In this document: positions 32,333 to 39,060 of the stretch, one piece after another
How the letters are laid out: each line of letters starts with the position of its first letter
Position numbering within the stretch: position 1 is the first letter of the stretch
Origin: Reyranella sp.
GTDB taxonomy: Bacteria; Pseudomonadota; Alphaproteobacteria; Reyranellales; Reyranellaceae
Length of the DNA stretch: 40,589 nucleotides
Reading direction: 5' to 3'
NCBI GenBank assembly: GCA_022844015.1
Contig: JALHMO010000051.1
Coordinates: 1-40,589 of the forward strand
The notes under the pieces: model-generated
Database searches by the model: none
The model's input: the letters and a program-made list of their open reading frames with translations, nothing else
Told to the model about the DNA's origin: nothing
Translations under genes and position numbers: made by a program

Positions 32333-33324
32333 GTCACCGGATCCAGGGCGAAGGTGCGAAGGTGGTCGGCCTCGCCGTCGCGCAGGCAGGCCGAGACGTG
32401 GGCATTGCCGGCGCCGGCCCTGTCGGAGCCGATCGCGGCGGGCCGGGTGCTGCAGGCGGCGAGCGCGAACGGGCAGCGCGGCGTGAAGCGGCAGCCGGGC
32501 GGCGGGTCGGCGAGATCGGGCGGGCTGCCGGCGATCGGCACCAGCTCGAGCGCATCCGACATCAGGTCGGGAAAGGCGTTGCGCAGGCCCATCGTGTAGG
32601 GATGGCGCGGCCGGCCCAGCACCTCGCGCACCGGTCCGCTCTCGATCACCTGGCCGGCATACATCACCACCACCTCGTCGCACAGATAGGCGACGACGCT
32701 GATGTCGTGCGTCACCAGCACCATCGAGAGCTTCAGCCGTTGCTGCAGGGCACGCAGCGTGTCGAGGATCTGGCGCTGCACGATGACGTCGAGCGCCGTC
32801 ACCGGCTCGTCGGCCAGCAGCAGGCTGGGCTCGAGCGCCAGCGCCATGGCGATGGCGGCGCGCTGGCGCATGCCGCCGGAGAACTGGTGCGGATAGTCTC
32901 GAAGCCGGTTCTCGCTCAGGCCGACCAGGTCGAACAGCTCGGCGGCGCGGGCGCGCGCCGCCGTCTTGCCGTGGCGGCCGCGCTTGGTCAGCACCTCGAC
33001 GATCTGCGCGCCGACCGTGTAGACCGGATCGAGCGAGCTCATGGCAGATTGCGGCACGTAGGCGATGTCGCGCCACAGCAGCGGCCTGGTGTTGGTTTCG
33101 TCGATCGGCTTGCCCTTGAAGACGACGCGGCCGCCGGCACGCCGGCCGTTCTCGGCCAGCACGCCCATGATGGCGCGCACCGCGGTGGTCTTGCCGCAGC
33201 CCGATTCGCCCACCAGCCCGACGATGCGGCCCTCGGGGACGGCGAAGGACGCGCCGTCGACCGCGCGCACCGTGCCGCCGGCGGTGCCGTAGTGGATCTG
33301 CAGGCCGTCGACCTCGAGGATCAT
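32299..33324 (-). CDS. Peptide-type ABC transporter ATP-binding protein (DppD/OppD-like)
   Basis: 341 residues from ATG 33324. Walker A GESGCGKTT at 39-47, Q-loop YVPQSAMSSLDPVYTVG, signature FSGGMRQRA at 148-156, Walker B LLLADEPVTALD, and H-loop VTHDISVVAYL are intact. The C-terminal HPY domain has RPRHPYTMGLRNAFP and the Cys-rich GCRFTPRCPFALAAC, which in homologs can hold a metal or Fe-S cluster. It follows the DppC-like permease after 10 bases and overlaps the next ATPase. A longer in-frame upstream extension is discarded because it lies inside the permease gene. Confidence 0.95.
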   Translation of the reverse strand: MILEVDGLQIHYGTAGGTVRAVDGASFAVPEGRIVGLVGESGCGKTTAVRAIMGVLAENGRRAGGRVVFKGKPIDETNTRPLLWRDIAYVPQSAMSSLDPVYTVGAQIVEVLTKRGRHGKTAARARAAELFDLVGLSENRLRDYPHQFSGGMRQRAAIAMALALEPSLLLADEPVTALDVIVQRQILDTLRALQQRLKLSMVLVTHDISVVAYLCDEVVVMYAGQVIESGPVREVLGRPRHPYTMGLRNAFPDLMSDALELVPIAGSPPDLADPPPGCRFTPRCPFALAACSTRPAAIGSDRAGAGNAHVSACLRDGEADHLRTFALDPVTWQRSSAYATS

Positions 33325-33334
33325 CGACCCACCG

Positions 33335-34261
33335 TCATCGTCCACGCAGCCTCGGCATGAAGACCTCCTCGTAGCCGCGGCTGATGAAGAAGCCGGCGAC
33401 GACCACCAGGATGATGCAGATGCCGGGTGGCACGAACCAGGCGTACTGGCCGCGCGACAGCGCCTGCGAGGTGAAGGCATCCTGCAGCATCATGCCCCAC
33501 GACACGCTGGTCGGATCGCCGAAGCCCAGGAAGTTGACGCTCGCCTCGGTGATGATCGCCCAGCCGATGGCAATGGCGGCATAGACGAAGCTCAGCGGCA
33601 GGATGTTGGGCGCGATGTGGACGAACAGGATGCGGGCGTGGCTCGCCCCGGTGACGCGTGCCGCCTCGACATAGGCGCGCTCGCGCAGGCTCAGCACCTG
33701 GCTGCGGATCACGCGCGCCGAGTTGGGCCACAGCAGCAGCGCCACGGCGAGCACGATGTTCGACGTGTCGGCGCCGAGGAAGCCGGTGAGCACGATGACG
33801 AAGGGCAGGAAGGGCAGCGACAGTGCCATGTCGGCGATGCGCATCAGCACCGCGTCCGTCGTGCCGCCGAAATAGCCGGCGACCAGGCCGACCACCGTGC
33901 CGACGGTGGCGACGATGATCGCCGCCGACAGGCCGACGGCGAGCGCGCTCCTCGTGCCGTGCACCAGCTGGGCATAGATGTCGCGGCCGAGATTGGTCGT
34001 GCCCAGCGGGAACTCGCCGCTCGGTCCGAGGTTTGCGGCGACCTTGCCGGCCTTGGTGAACAGGATCTCGAGCGGATCGACCGGCGCGAGCTGGTCGGCC
34101 AGCAGCGCCACCAGGGCGAACAGCACGTAGATCGTCAGGCCGGCGAAGGCGAACGGATCCTTGAGCGGCATCGCCGCCATGCGCCGCAGCACGGGCAGGA
34201 TCGACTGTCCCCGGCCGCGGCGCGGCGCCGCGATCACGCCGGTCTCAGGCGCGTCGACCAT
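33335..34261 (-). CDS. Peptide-type ABC transporter permease (DppC-like)
   Basis: 308 residues. An N-terminal cytosolic tail with a first helix FAGLTIYVLFALVALLADQL is followed by the periplasmic segment containing GEFPLGTTNLGRDIYAQLVH, the family's HxxGTDxxGRD-type motif. Then come five membrane helices including IIVATVGTVVGLVAGYFGG and MALSLPFLPFVIVLTGFLGA. The EAA loop is YVEAARVTGASHARILFVHI, the contact site for an ATPase. ATG 34261 overlaps the DppB-like stop by 17 bases. Together with that protein it forms the translocation pore in the inner membrane. Confidence 0.95.
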   Translation of the reverse strand: MVDAPETGVIAAPRRGRGQSILPVLRRMAAMPLKDPFAFAGLTIYVLFALVALLADQLAPVDPLEILFTKAGKVAANLGPSGEFPLGTTNLGRDIYAQLVHGTRSALAVGLSAAIIVATVGTVVGLVAGYFGGTTDAVLMRIADMALSLPFLPFVIVLTGFLGADTSNIVLAVALLLWPNSARVIRSQVLSLRERAYVEAARVTGASHARILFVHIAPNILPLSFVYAAIAIGWAIITEASVNFLGFGDPTSVSWGMMLQDAFTSQALSRGQYAWFVPPGICIILVVVAGFFISRGYEEVFMPRLRGR

Positions 34262-35222
34262 GGCTCACCCGCGGATCCAGCACCATGTAGAGGAGGTCGG
34301 CGACGAAGTTCATCAGCGCCAGCACCAGGGCGATCATCAGGAAGGCGCCCTGCGCCAGCGGGTAGTCGTGCACCGAGACGGCCTGCACCAGCAGCCGGCC
34401 AATGCCCGGCCAGCTGAACACCGTCTCGATCACCACGTTGCCGCCCATCGACAGGCCGACGCCGAGCGCGAAGGCTGTGACCACCGGCAGCAGCGCATTG
34501 CGCGCGGCGTGGCCGATGACGATGCGCCATTCGGAGAGGCCCTTCATGCGTGCCATGGTGACGAACTCCTCGTGCATCACCTCGAGCATGTTGGAGCGCA
34601 TGAGGAGGAGTGGCAGGCCCTGGAGATAGAGGGCGAGGGTGAGCGCCGGCAGGGCGAGATGGTGCAGGTAGTCGAGCGACAGCATGCGCTCCCAGTTGCT
34701 GTCGTAGGCGAGCCCGGGGCTCGAGGCGCCGCCCGACGGGAACCAGCCGGCGTTGAACGACAGCAGGGCGAGCAGCACCATGCCGATCCAGAACTCGGGC
34801 GCGGCGCGGGTCGCCAGCACCACGGGCACGGCGACGCGCTCGATCCAGCTGCCGCGCCTCCAGGCGAGCCAGGCGCCGGCCAGCACGCCGAAGATGTAGG
34901 CGACGATCAGCGAGGTGAGGGTGAGCACGATCGAGTTGGGAAGCACCTCGAGCAGGATGGTGGTGACCGGCCGGCGCTGGAAGAACGACAGCCCCATCTC
35001 GCCCTGCAGCAGGTTGCCGAGATAGATGAAGTATTGCTGCCACATCGGCCTATCGAGCCCGAACTGCTCGAGCATCGCCTGCTGCTGGTCGGCGTTCAGG
35101 TTCTCGTTGATGAAGGCGGCGAGCGGCGTGCCCGGCATCAGGCGGAACATGAAGAACAGGATGGTGGTGACCGCGAGCAGCGCCAGCGCGTTGTGCGCGA
35201 AGCGCTCGACGACGAGCCTCAT
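34245..35222 (-). CDS. Peptide-type ABC transporter permease (DppB-like)
   Basis: 325 residues. The first helix HNALALLAVTTILFFMFRLM runs into PGTPLAAFINENLNADQQQA, the DppB N-terminal motif with the P-G-x-P turn. A large periplasmic loop ends MGLSFFQRRPVTTILLEVLP, and five more helices follow. The EAA loop is FVTMARMKGLSEWRIVIGHA. ATG 35222 has no strong ribosome binding site visible, only GAGGAAAGG further upstream within the repeat junction. It is separated from the binding-protein gene by 326 bases of stacked repeats, which may reduce its expression relative to the binding protein. Confidence 0.95.
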   Translation of the reverse strand: MRLVVERFAHNALALLAVTTILFFMFRLMPGTPLAAFINENLNADQQQAMLEQFGLDRPMWQQYFIYLGNLLQGEMGLSFFQRRPVTTILLEVLPNSIVLTLTSLIVAYIFGVLAGAWLAWRRGSWIERVAVPVVLATRAAPEFWIGMVLLALLSFNAGWFPSGGASSPGLAYDSNWERMLSLDYLHHLALPALTLALYLQGLPLLLMRSNMLEVMHEEFVTMARMKGLSEWRIVIGHAARNALLPVVTAFALGVGLSMGGNVVIETVFSWPGIGRLLVQAVSVHDYPLAQGAFLMIALVLALMNFVADLLYMVLDPRVSHGRRA

Positions 35223-35240
35223 GGCGACACGCCACCTTTC

Positions 35241-35522
35241 CTCCTCTCCCCCGTCAGGGGGAGAGGTTGGGTGAGGGGATTACGCACGTCGCAGCCCCCT
35301 CACCTAGCCTCTCCCCCTAGCGGGCAGGGCATTCGCATATGGACAAAATATCCGTCATCCCGACCGGAGCCGCGCGTAGCGCGGCGTAGTGGAGGGACCT
35401 CTCTTCTTGCAGCATCAACAAGAAAGGTCCCTCGACTACGCCACCCTTCGGGCGGCTCCGCTCGGGATGACGGAGTTTTTTGTCCATATGCGAATGCCCT
35501 GCCCTAGCGGGGGAGAGGAACA
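35241..35522. repeat. Outer GC-rich palindromic repeat interrupted by a MITE-like element
   Basis: CTCTCCCCCGTCAGGGGGAGAG at 35246-35267 region, GGTTGGGTGAGGGG, and then CCCCCTCACCTAGCCTCTCC at 35295-35314 form one inverted repeat. Its right end is a second hairpin CCTCTCCCCCTAGCGGGGG that is now split at 35324/35502 by the element below. This outer repeat type (GGGGGAGAGGTTGGGTGAGGGG) is widespread between genes of many proteobacteria. Between the binding-protein gene and the permease gene it could act as an mRNA-stabilising or attenuating structure. Confidence 0.8.
35325..35501. mobile_element. MITE-like element, 177 bp, with terminal inverted repeats and 10-bp target duplication
   Basis: The left end CAGGGCATTCGCATATGGAC and the right end, its inverse, give at least 23 bp of perfect terminal inverted repeat, and the similarity continues inward (CCGTCATCCCGA..GGAGCCGC, GGCGTAGT.GAGGGACCT) almost to the centre, so the element is one giant imperfect palindrome. 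It is bounded by the direct repeat CCCTAGCGGG at 35315-35324 and 35502-35511. Removing the element plus one repeat restores an uninterrupted hairpin. There is no coding capacity, so it must depend on a transposase elsewhere. A decayed copy is at 26065-26192. Confidence 0.9.
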
Positions 35523-35548
35523 TGAAGGTATGAGCTGAATTGTTCATC

Positions 35549-37309
35549 TCACTCCGTCGTCAGCTTTTCCGACTTGCCGACCGGGTAGTAGAGCTTGCCG
35601 CCGACGAGGCGGTAGCCTGCGGTCTGCAGGATCTTCTTCGCATCGGCGAGGCCGGTCTTGAACTCGTCGACGCTGGGGTCGTGCCAGAACTTCAGCACCG
35701 GCGAGACGTGGCTGTTGGCCGGGATGGCGTAATCCTGCCAGGCGGCCGATACCATCAGGCGGCGGTCGATGGCGATCGAGAGCGCGCGGCGGAAGGCGAC
35801 GTCGTCGAACGGCGGCCGGCGGTTGTTGAAGGCGACGTACTCGAAGCCGATGTCGACCTCGCTGCGGATGGCGAAGTCGGGGTTGTCCTTGGCGAACTTG
35901 GTCAGCACCTCGGGATCGCCGTTGAACATGCCGAGGAAGTTGAGCTCGCCGCGCTTCAGCATGCCGAGCGTCGCCTCGGCGTTGGGCACGATGCGCATGA
36001 TCCAGCGCTCGACCTTGGGTGCCGAGAAGTGCTCGCCGTTGCGCTCCAGCAGGATCTCCTCCGTCGGCTTCCAGCGCACCAGCTTGAACGGGCCGGAGCC
36101 GATCTTGGAAACCTCCTTGAGCTGCTCGGCGGTCTCCGGCTTGCCCTCGAGGTCCTTCAGCACCGGCTCCCAGATGTGCTTGGGAATCAGGTTGATCTTG
36201 GAGAGCGAGGCGGTGAGGAACGTGGTGTTGGGCTGCTTGAGCTTGAAGCGCAGGCCCTGCTCGCCGACCTTCTCCATCTCGGCTATGTCGGTGACGAACG
36301 GCCGGTACATCGGCGCCTTGGTGCCGGCCGGTGCCTGGAACGAGAAGATCACGTCGTCGACCGTCACCGGCTTGCCGTCGTGCCATTTCATGCCGGCGCG
36401 CAGCTTGATCTCGACGGTCTTGTCGTCGATCCAGGTCACGGTCTCGGCCGCCCATGGCCTCGGCAGGCCGTCCGGGCCGATGCGCATGACCCGGTCCCAG
36501 ATCAGGTCGTAGACCCAGCTGTCGACCGCGCCGCCGATATAGAGCGGGTTGGTGGCGTTGATCACCTCGTTGCTGTTGATGATCAGGTCCTTCTGCGCGC
36601 CCAGCGGCTGGATGTTCATGAAGGTCCAGATGTTGCGGATGCCGATGCCGCTCTGGTTGACGACGGTGTCTTCCTTGAACACCGCCTTGTTGAAGGCCAG
36701 CGGGTATTTCGGATGCACGAGGAACGCCTGCGGCTGATCGCGGTTGATGATCTGCTGCATGGCGTAGGCGGTCTTGCGCCGCTCCTCGGGGTCGAGCTGG
36801 GTGCGCTGCTTCTCGGCGAGCTTGTCGTACTCGGGATTTTTGTAGCCGATGAAGTTGTAGCCCTTCTCGGCGTAGCTCGAATGATAGAGGCTGTAGAGGA
36901 ACTCGTCGGGGTCGCTGCGCTCGGGCCGGCCGACCATGCGCCATGTCGTGGTGTCCCACTTGTCGCGGCTGAACCAGATCAGCTGGGTCTGCTGCTGGCG
37001 CTGCAGCGGCTTGACCTCGACGTCGAGCCCGAGCTGGCGCCATTGCTGGGCGATCAGCTGCGCCGCCTGGTAGTGCTGCGGCAGCGCCGCCTGCGGCCAG
37101 GTGTAGAGGTTGAGCTTGCGGACCTTCTCGGTCGGACCCTGGGCCGACGCCGTCGCGGCGGCCGCCAGGACGGCCAGCCCGGCGAGAGCGGCCGCCAGTA
37201 TCCTCTTTGCCGGGAGCGCGCCACTCCGTGGCGCATCTTCGTTCGAGTTTCGACGCCGCACGAGCGCCACGGAGTGGCGCGCTCCCGGCCAGCCAAAAAG
37301 CTTGTTCAT
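35549..37309 (-). CDS. Peptide/organosulfur-type ABC substrate-binding protein, circularly permuted (SBP_bac_5 family)
   Basis: 586 residues. ATG 37309 follows a perfect AAGGAGG. A signal peptide follows an abnormal, element-encoded n-region: hydrophobic core 37-54, cleavage after ASA at 56. Residues 64-233 (LNLYTWPQAALPQHYQAAQL, NFIGYKNPEYDKLAEKQRT, DPEERRKTAYAMQQIINRDQ) correspond to the C-terminal half of DppA/OppA-type proteins. Residues 240-586 contain what is normally the N-terminal half: TVEIKLRAGMKWHDGKPVTV then DDVIFSF near 299-324, SKIGSGPFKLVRWKP near 401-415, FRRALSIAIDRRLMV near 507-520, and end at the normal mid-point hinge (DAKKILQTAGYRLVGGKLYY). The order is therefore reversed. 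The gene is coupled to the upstream monooxygenase (ATGA overlap) and precedes the permeases. Confidence 0.9.
   Translation of the reverse strand: MNKLFGWPGARHSVALVRRRNSNEDAPRSGALPAKRILAAALAGLAVLAAAATASAQGPTEKVRKLNLYTWPQAALPQHYQAAQLIAQQWRQLGLDVEVKPLQRQQQTQLIWFSRDKWDTTTWRMVGRPERSDPDEFLYSLYHSSYAEKGYNFIGYKNPEYDKLAEKQRTQLDPEERRKTAYAMQQIINRDQPQAFLVHPKYPLAFNKAVFKEDTVVNQSGIGIRNIWTFMNIQPLGAQKDLIINSNEVINATNPLYIGGAVDSWVYDLIWDRVMRIGPDGLPRPWAAETVTWIDDKTVEIKLRAGMKWHDGKPVTVDDVIFSFQAPAGTKAPMYRPFVTDIAEMEKVGEQGLRFKLKQPNTTFLTASLSKINLIPKHIWEPVLKDLEGKPETAEQLKEVSKIGSGPFKLVRWKPTEEILLERNGEHFSAPKVERWIMRIVPNAEATLGMLKRGELNFLGMFNGDPEVLTKFAKDNPDFAIRSEVDIGFEYVAFNNRRPPFDDVAFRRALSIAIDRRLMVSAAWQDYAIPANSHVSPVLKFWHDPSVDEFKTGLADAKKILQTAGYRLVGGKLYYPVGKSEKLTTE
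37210..37288. repeat. 79-bp palindromic repeat inserted in frame in the binding-protein gene
   Basis: Two perfect 25-bp inverted arms (37210-37234 and 37264-37288; each carries CGGGAGCGCGCCACTCCGTG or its inverse) flank 29 bases. The element lies inside the binding-protein coding sequence and encodes residues 8-34 (PGARHSVALVRRRNSNEDAP then RSGALPA), i.e. the stretch between the start and the hydrophobic core of the signal peptide. The same arms occur in gene-free gaps at 31280, 14922 and 40535, so this is an intergenic repeat that has been captured by a gene. Confidence 0.85.
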
Positions 37310-38679
37310 GACGCCTCCTTCATTCTGGCGAGGCGTGCCTCGCGCGTGTAGCGGTTCTCCGGTACGCGTAAGCCCAGATGCTCCCTGAGCGTCGTGCCCT
37401 CGTAGTCGGTGCGGAAGATGCCGCGCCGCTGCAGCTCGGGCACGACCAGGCGGCAGAAATCCTCGAACGGCCTGGGATAGTGGTTGCACACCACGTTGAA
37501 GCCGTCGGCCGCCTCCTGCTCGAGCCAGGTCTGCATCTCGTCGGCCATGTACTCGGGCGTCCCGACCAGCACGCGATGGCCGGTGCCGGCCGCGGTGTGG
37601 CGCGCGATCTGGCGCAGGGTCATGTTGCCCTCGCGCGCCGTGCGCACCACCAGCGCCTGGCGCGCCTTGGCGGCGTTGCTGGGCGGCAGCTCGGGCAGCG
37701 GCCCGTCGAGCGGGTACTTCGAAAGATCGAGCCCGCCCGAGATGTGCGACAGCGACTGCAGCGCCACGTCGTCGGGCATCAGCGACTGCAGGTACTCGTA
37801 GGCCTCGCGCGCCTCGCCCATGGTGTGGCCGAGCACCGGCGTCAGGCCCGGCATGATCTTGATGTCGTCGGGCGCGCGGCCATAGCGCGTCGCGCGCCGC
37901 TTGATGTCGGCATAGAATGCCTTGGCCTCGTCGATCCTGGTCTGGGCGGTGAACACCACGTCGGCGGTGCGGGCGGCGAGCTCGCGACCGGCCTCCGACG
38001 AGCCCGCCTGCGCCACCACCGGCCAGCCCTGCGGCGAGCGCGTGATGTTGAGCGGACCCTTGACCCTGAAATGCTTGCCGACGTGATCGAGGAAGTGGAC
38101 CTTGTCGCGGTCCATGTAGACGCCGCTCTTCTTGTCGCGCGGCAGGCCGTCGTCTTCCCAGCTGTCCCACAGGCCGGTGACGACCTCGTAGAACTCGGCG
38201 GCACGCTCGTAGCGCTCGGCATGGGCGAGATGCTCGTCGAAGCCGAAATTCTCCGACTCGTCCTCGATCTGCGAGGTCACCAGGTTCCAGCCGGCACGCC
38301 CGCCGCTGATATGGTCGATCGAGGCGAAACGGCGGGCGATGTTGTAGGGCTCGTTGTAGGTCGTGGTCGCCGTCGCCACCAGGCCGATGCGGCTGGTCAC
38401 CGCGGCGAGCGCGGCCAGCGTCGCCGTCGGCTCGAGCTTGACGGTGCGCGACAGCTTGGCCCGCGTGCGCTCGCCGCGCGCCAGCGCGCGGCTGCCGGCG
38501 ACACCCACCGTGTCCTGGAAGAAGATGGTGTCGAGCTTCGCCGCCTCGGCGACCTGCGTGATGTGGGCGTAGAGCTGGAAATCCATGTCGGCGGTGACCA
38601 ACGCATCGGGATGGCGCCAGCCCGCCAGATGGTTGCCGGGCACGCTGAAGAACCCGCCGAGATGAAGCTGCCTCTTCAT
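37306..38679 (-). CDS. LLM-class flavin-dependent monooxygenase, NtaA/SnaA/DszA family
   Basis: 457 residues from ATG 38679. Diagnostic motifs of the NtaA/SnaA/DszA (SoxA) branch are present: GNHLAGWRHPDA near 15-28, LDTIFFQDTVGVAGS, PTATLAALAAVTSRIGLVAT, NEPYNIARRFASIDHISGGR followed by AGWNLVTS, RSPQGWPVVAQAGSSEAGRE and the C-terminal VVPELQRRGIFRTDYEGTTL. These enzymes oxidise chelators, sulfones or dibenzothiophene-type compounds with FMNH2 supplied by a reductase. The stop overlaps the ATG of the binding protein, so enzyme and transporter are produced together, implying that the imported compound is its substrate. Confidence 0.93.
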   Translation of the reverse strand: MKRQLHLGGFFSVPGNHLAGWRHPDALVTADMDFQLYAHITQVAEAAKLDTIFFQDTVGVAGSRALARGERTRAKLSRTVKLEPTATLAALAAVTSRIGLVATATTTYNEPYNIARRFASIDHISGGRAGWNLVTSQIEDESENFGFDEHLAHAERYERAAEFYEVVTGLWDSWEDDGLPRDKKSGVYMDRDKVHFLDHVGKHFRVKGPLNITRSPQGWPVVAQAGSSEAGRELAARTADVVFTAQTRIDEAKAFYADIKRRATRYGRAPDDIKIMPGLTPVLGHTMGEAREAYEYLQSLMPDDVALQSLSHISGGLDLSKYPLDGPLPELPPSNAAKARQALVVRTAREGNMTLRQIARHTAAGTGHRVLVGTPEYMADEMQTWLEQEAADGFNVVCNHYPRPFEDFCRLVVPELQRRGIFRTDYEGTTLREHLGLRVPENRYTREARLARMKEAS

Positions 38680-38738
38680 CAGCAACCCCCAACGCGAAAG
38701 CTGTCGGCATGGAAGCAGCTCATGGCGGGGCGCGCGCT

Positions 38739-38943
38739 ACTCATGGGCGCTGACCTTGGTGATGCTCCAAGCATAATCCTCATCCTGAGGAGCGCCCGAA
38801 GGGCGCGTCTCGAAGGATGGGCAGCACAGGAAATGGTGAAACAGCCCGGGTTGCAGCACCTGCCGCGTCGCCGACCCTTCGAGACGCGGCCCTCTGGGCC
38901 GCTCCTCAGGGTGAGGTCCCTTTGTAAGTCAGCGCCTATGAGT
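38739..38943. repeat. Composite repeat: REP-like element nested in a second palindrome
   Basis: ACTCATGGGCGCTGAC at 38739-38754 and its inverse GTCAGCGCCTATGAGT at 38928-38943 are the outer arms. Between them, 38778-38916 is a second inverted-repeat element with ends CCTCATCCTGAGG / CCTCAGGGTGAGG and subterminal TCTCGAAGGATGGG / CCGACCCTTCGAGA. The inner element type is a known abundant intergenic repeat of alphaproteobacteria, also seen truncated at 16409. No gene is supported between 38680 and 39060. Confidence 0.8.
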
Positions 38944-39057
38944 GCGCCACTGATGGCGGAGTAAACTCCGCCAAAGTGGCGCGTCTTCTGTGTGATCGAC
39001 AATGATCGCACTACCTTGGCGGAGCTTACTCCGCCACCAGTGGCGCGCCTCTGGCGC
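38944..39057. repeat. Palindromic repeat with two GGCGGAGT..ACTCCGCC hairpins
   Basis: GGCGGAGTAAACTCCGCC at 38955-38972 and GGCGGAGCTTACTCCGCC at 39018-39035 are two hairpins, flanked by GCGCCACT on the left and CAGTGGCGCGCC on the right as outer arms. It abuts the composite repeat and ends at the stop codon of the second monooxygenase gene (39061), where it may act as its transcription terminator or processing signal. Confidence 0.75.
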
Positions 39058-39060
39058 ATA

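Noticed and set aside
35549..37309. Assembly error as an explanation of the permuted binding protein
   Set aside because: The frame is uninterrupted, the start has a perfect ribosome binding site and overlaps the upstream stop, and a signal peptide precedes the relocated half, so the order looks natural; long-read confirmation is still the decisive test.
35540..37351. A 603-residue plus-strand frame opposite the binding-protein gene
   Set aside because: Antisense shadow of the permuted binding protein; Leu/Val/Asp/His-rich without motifs.
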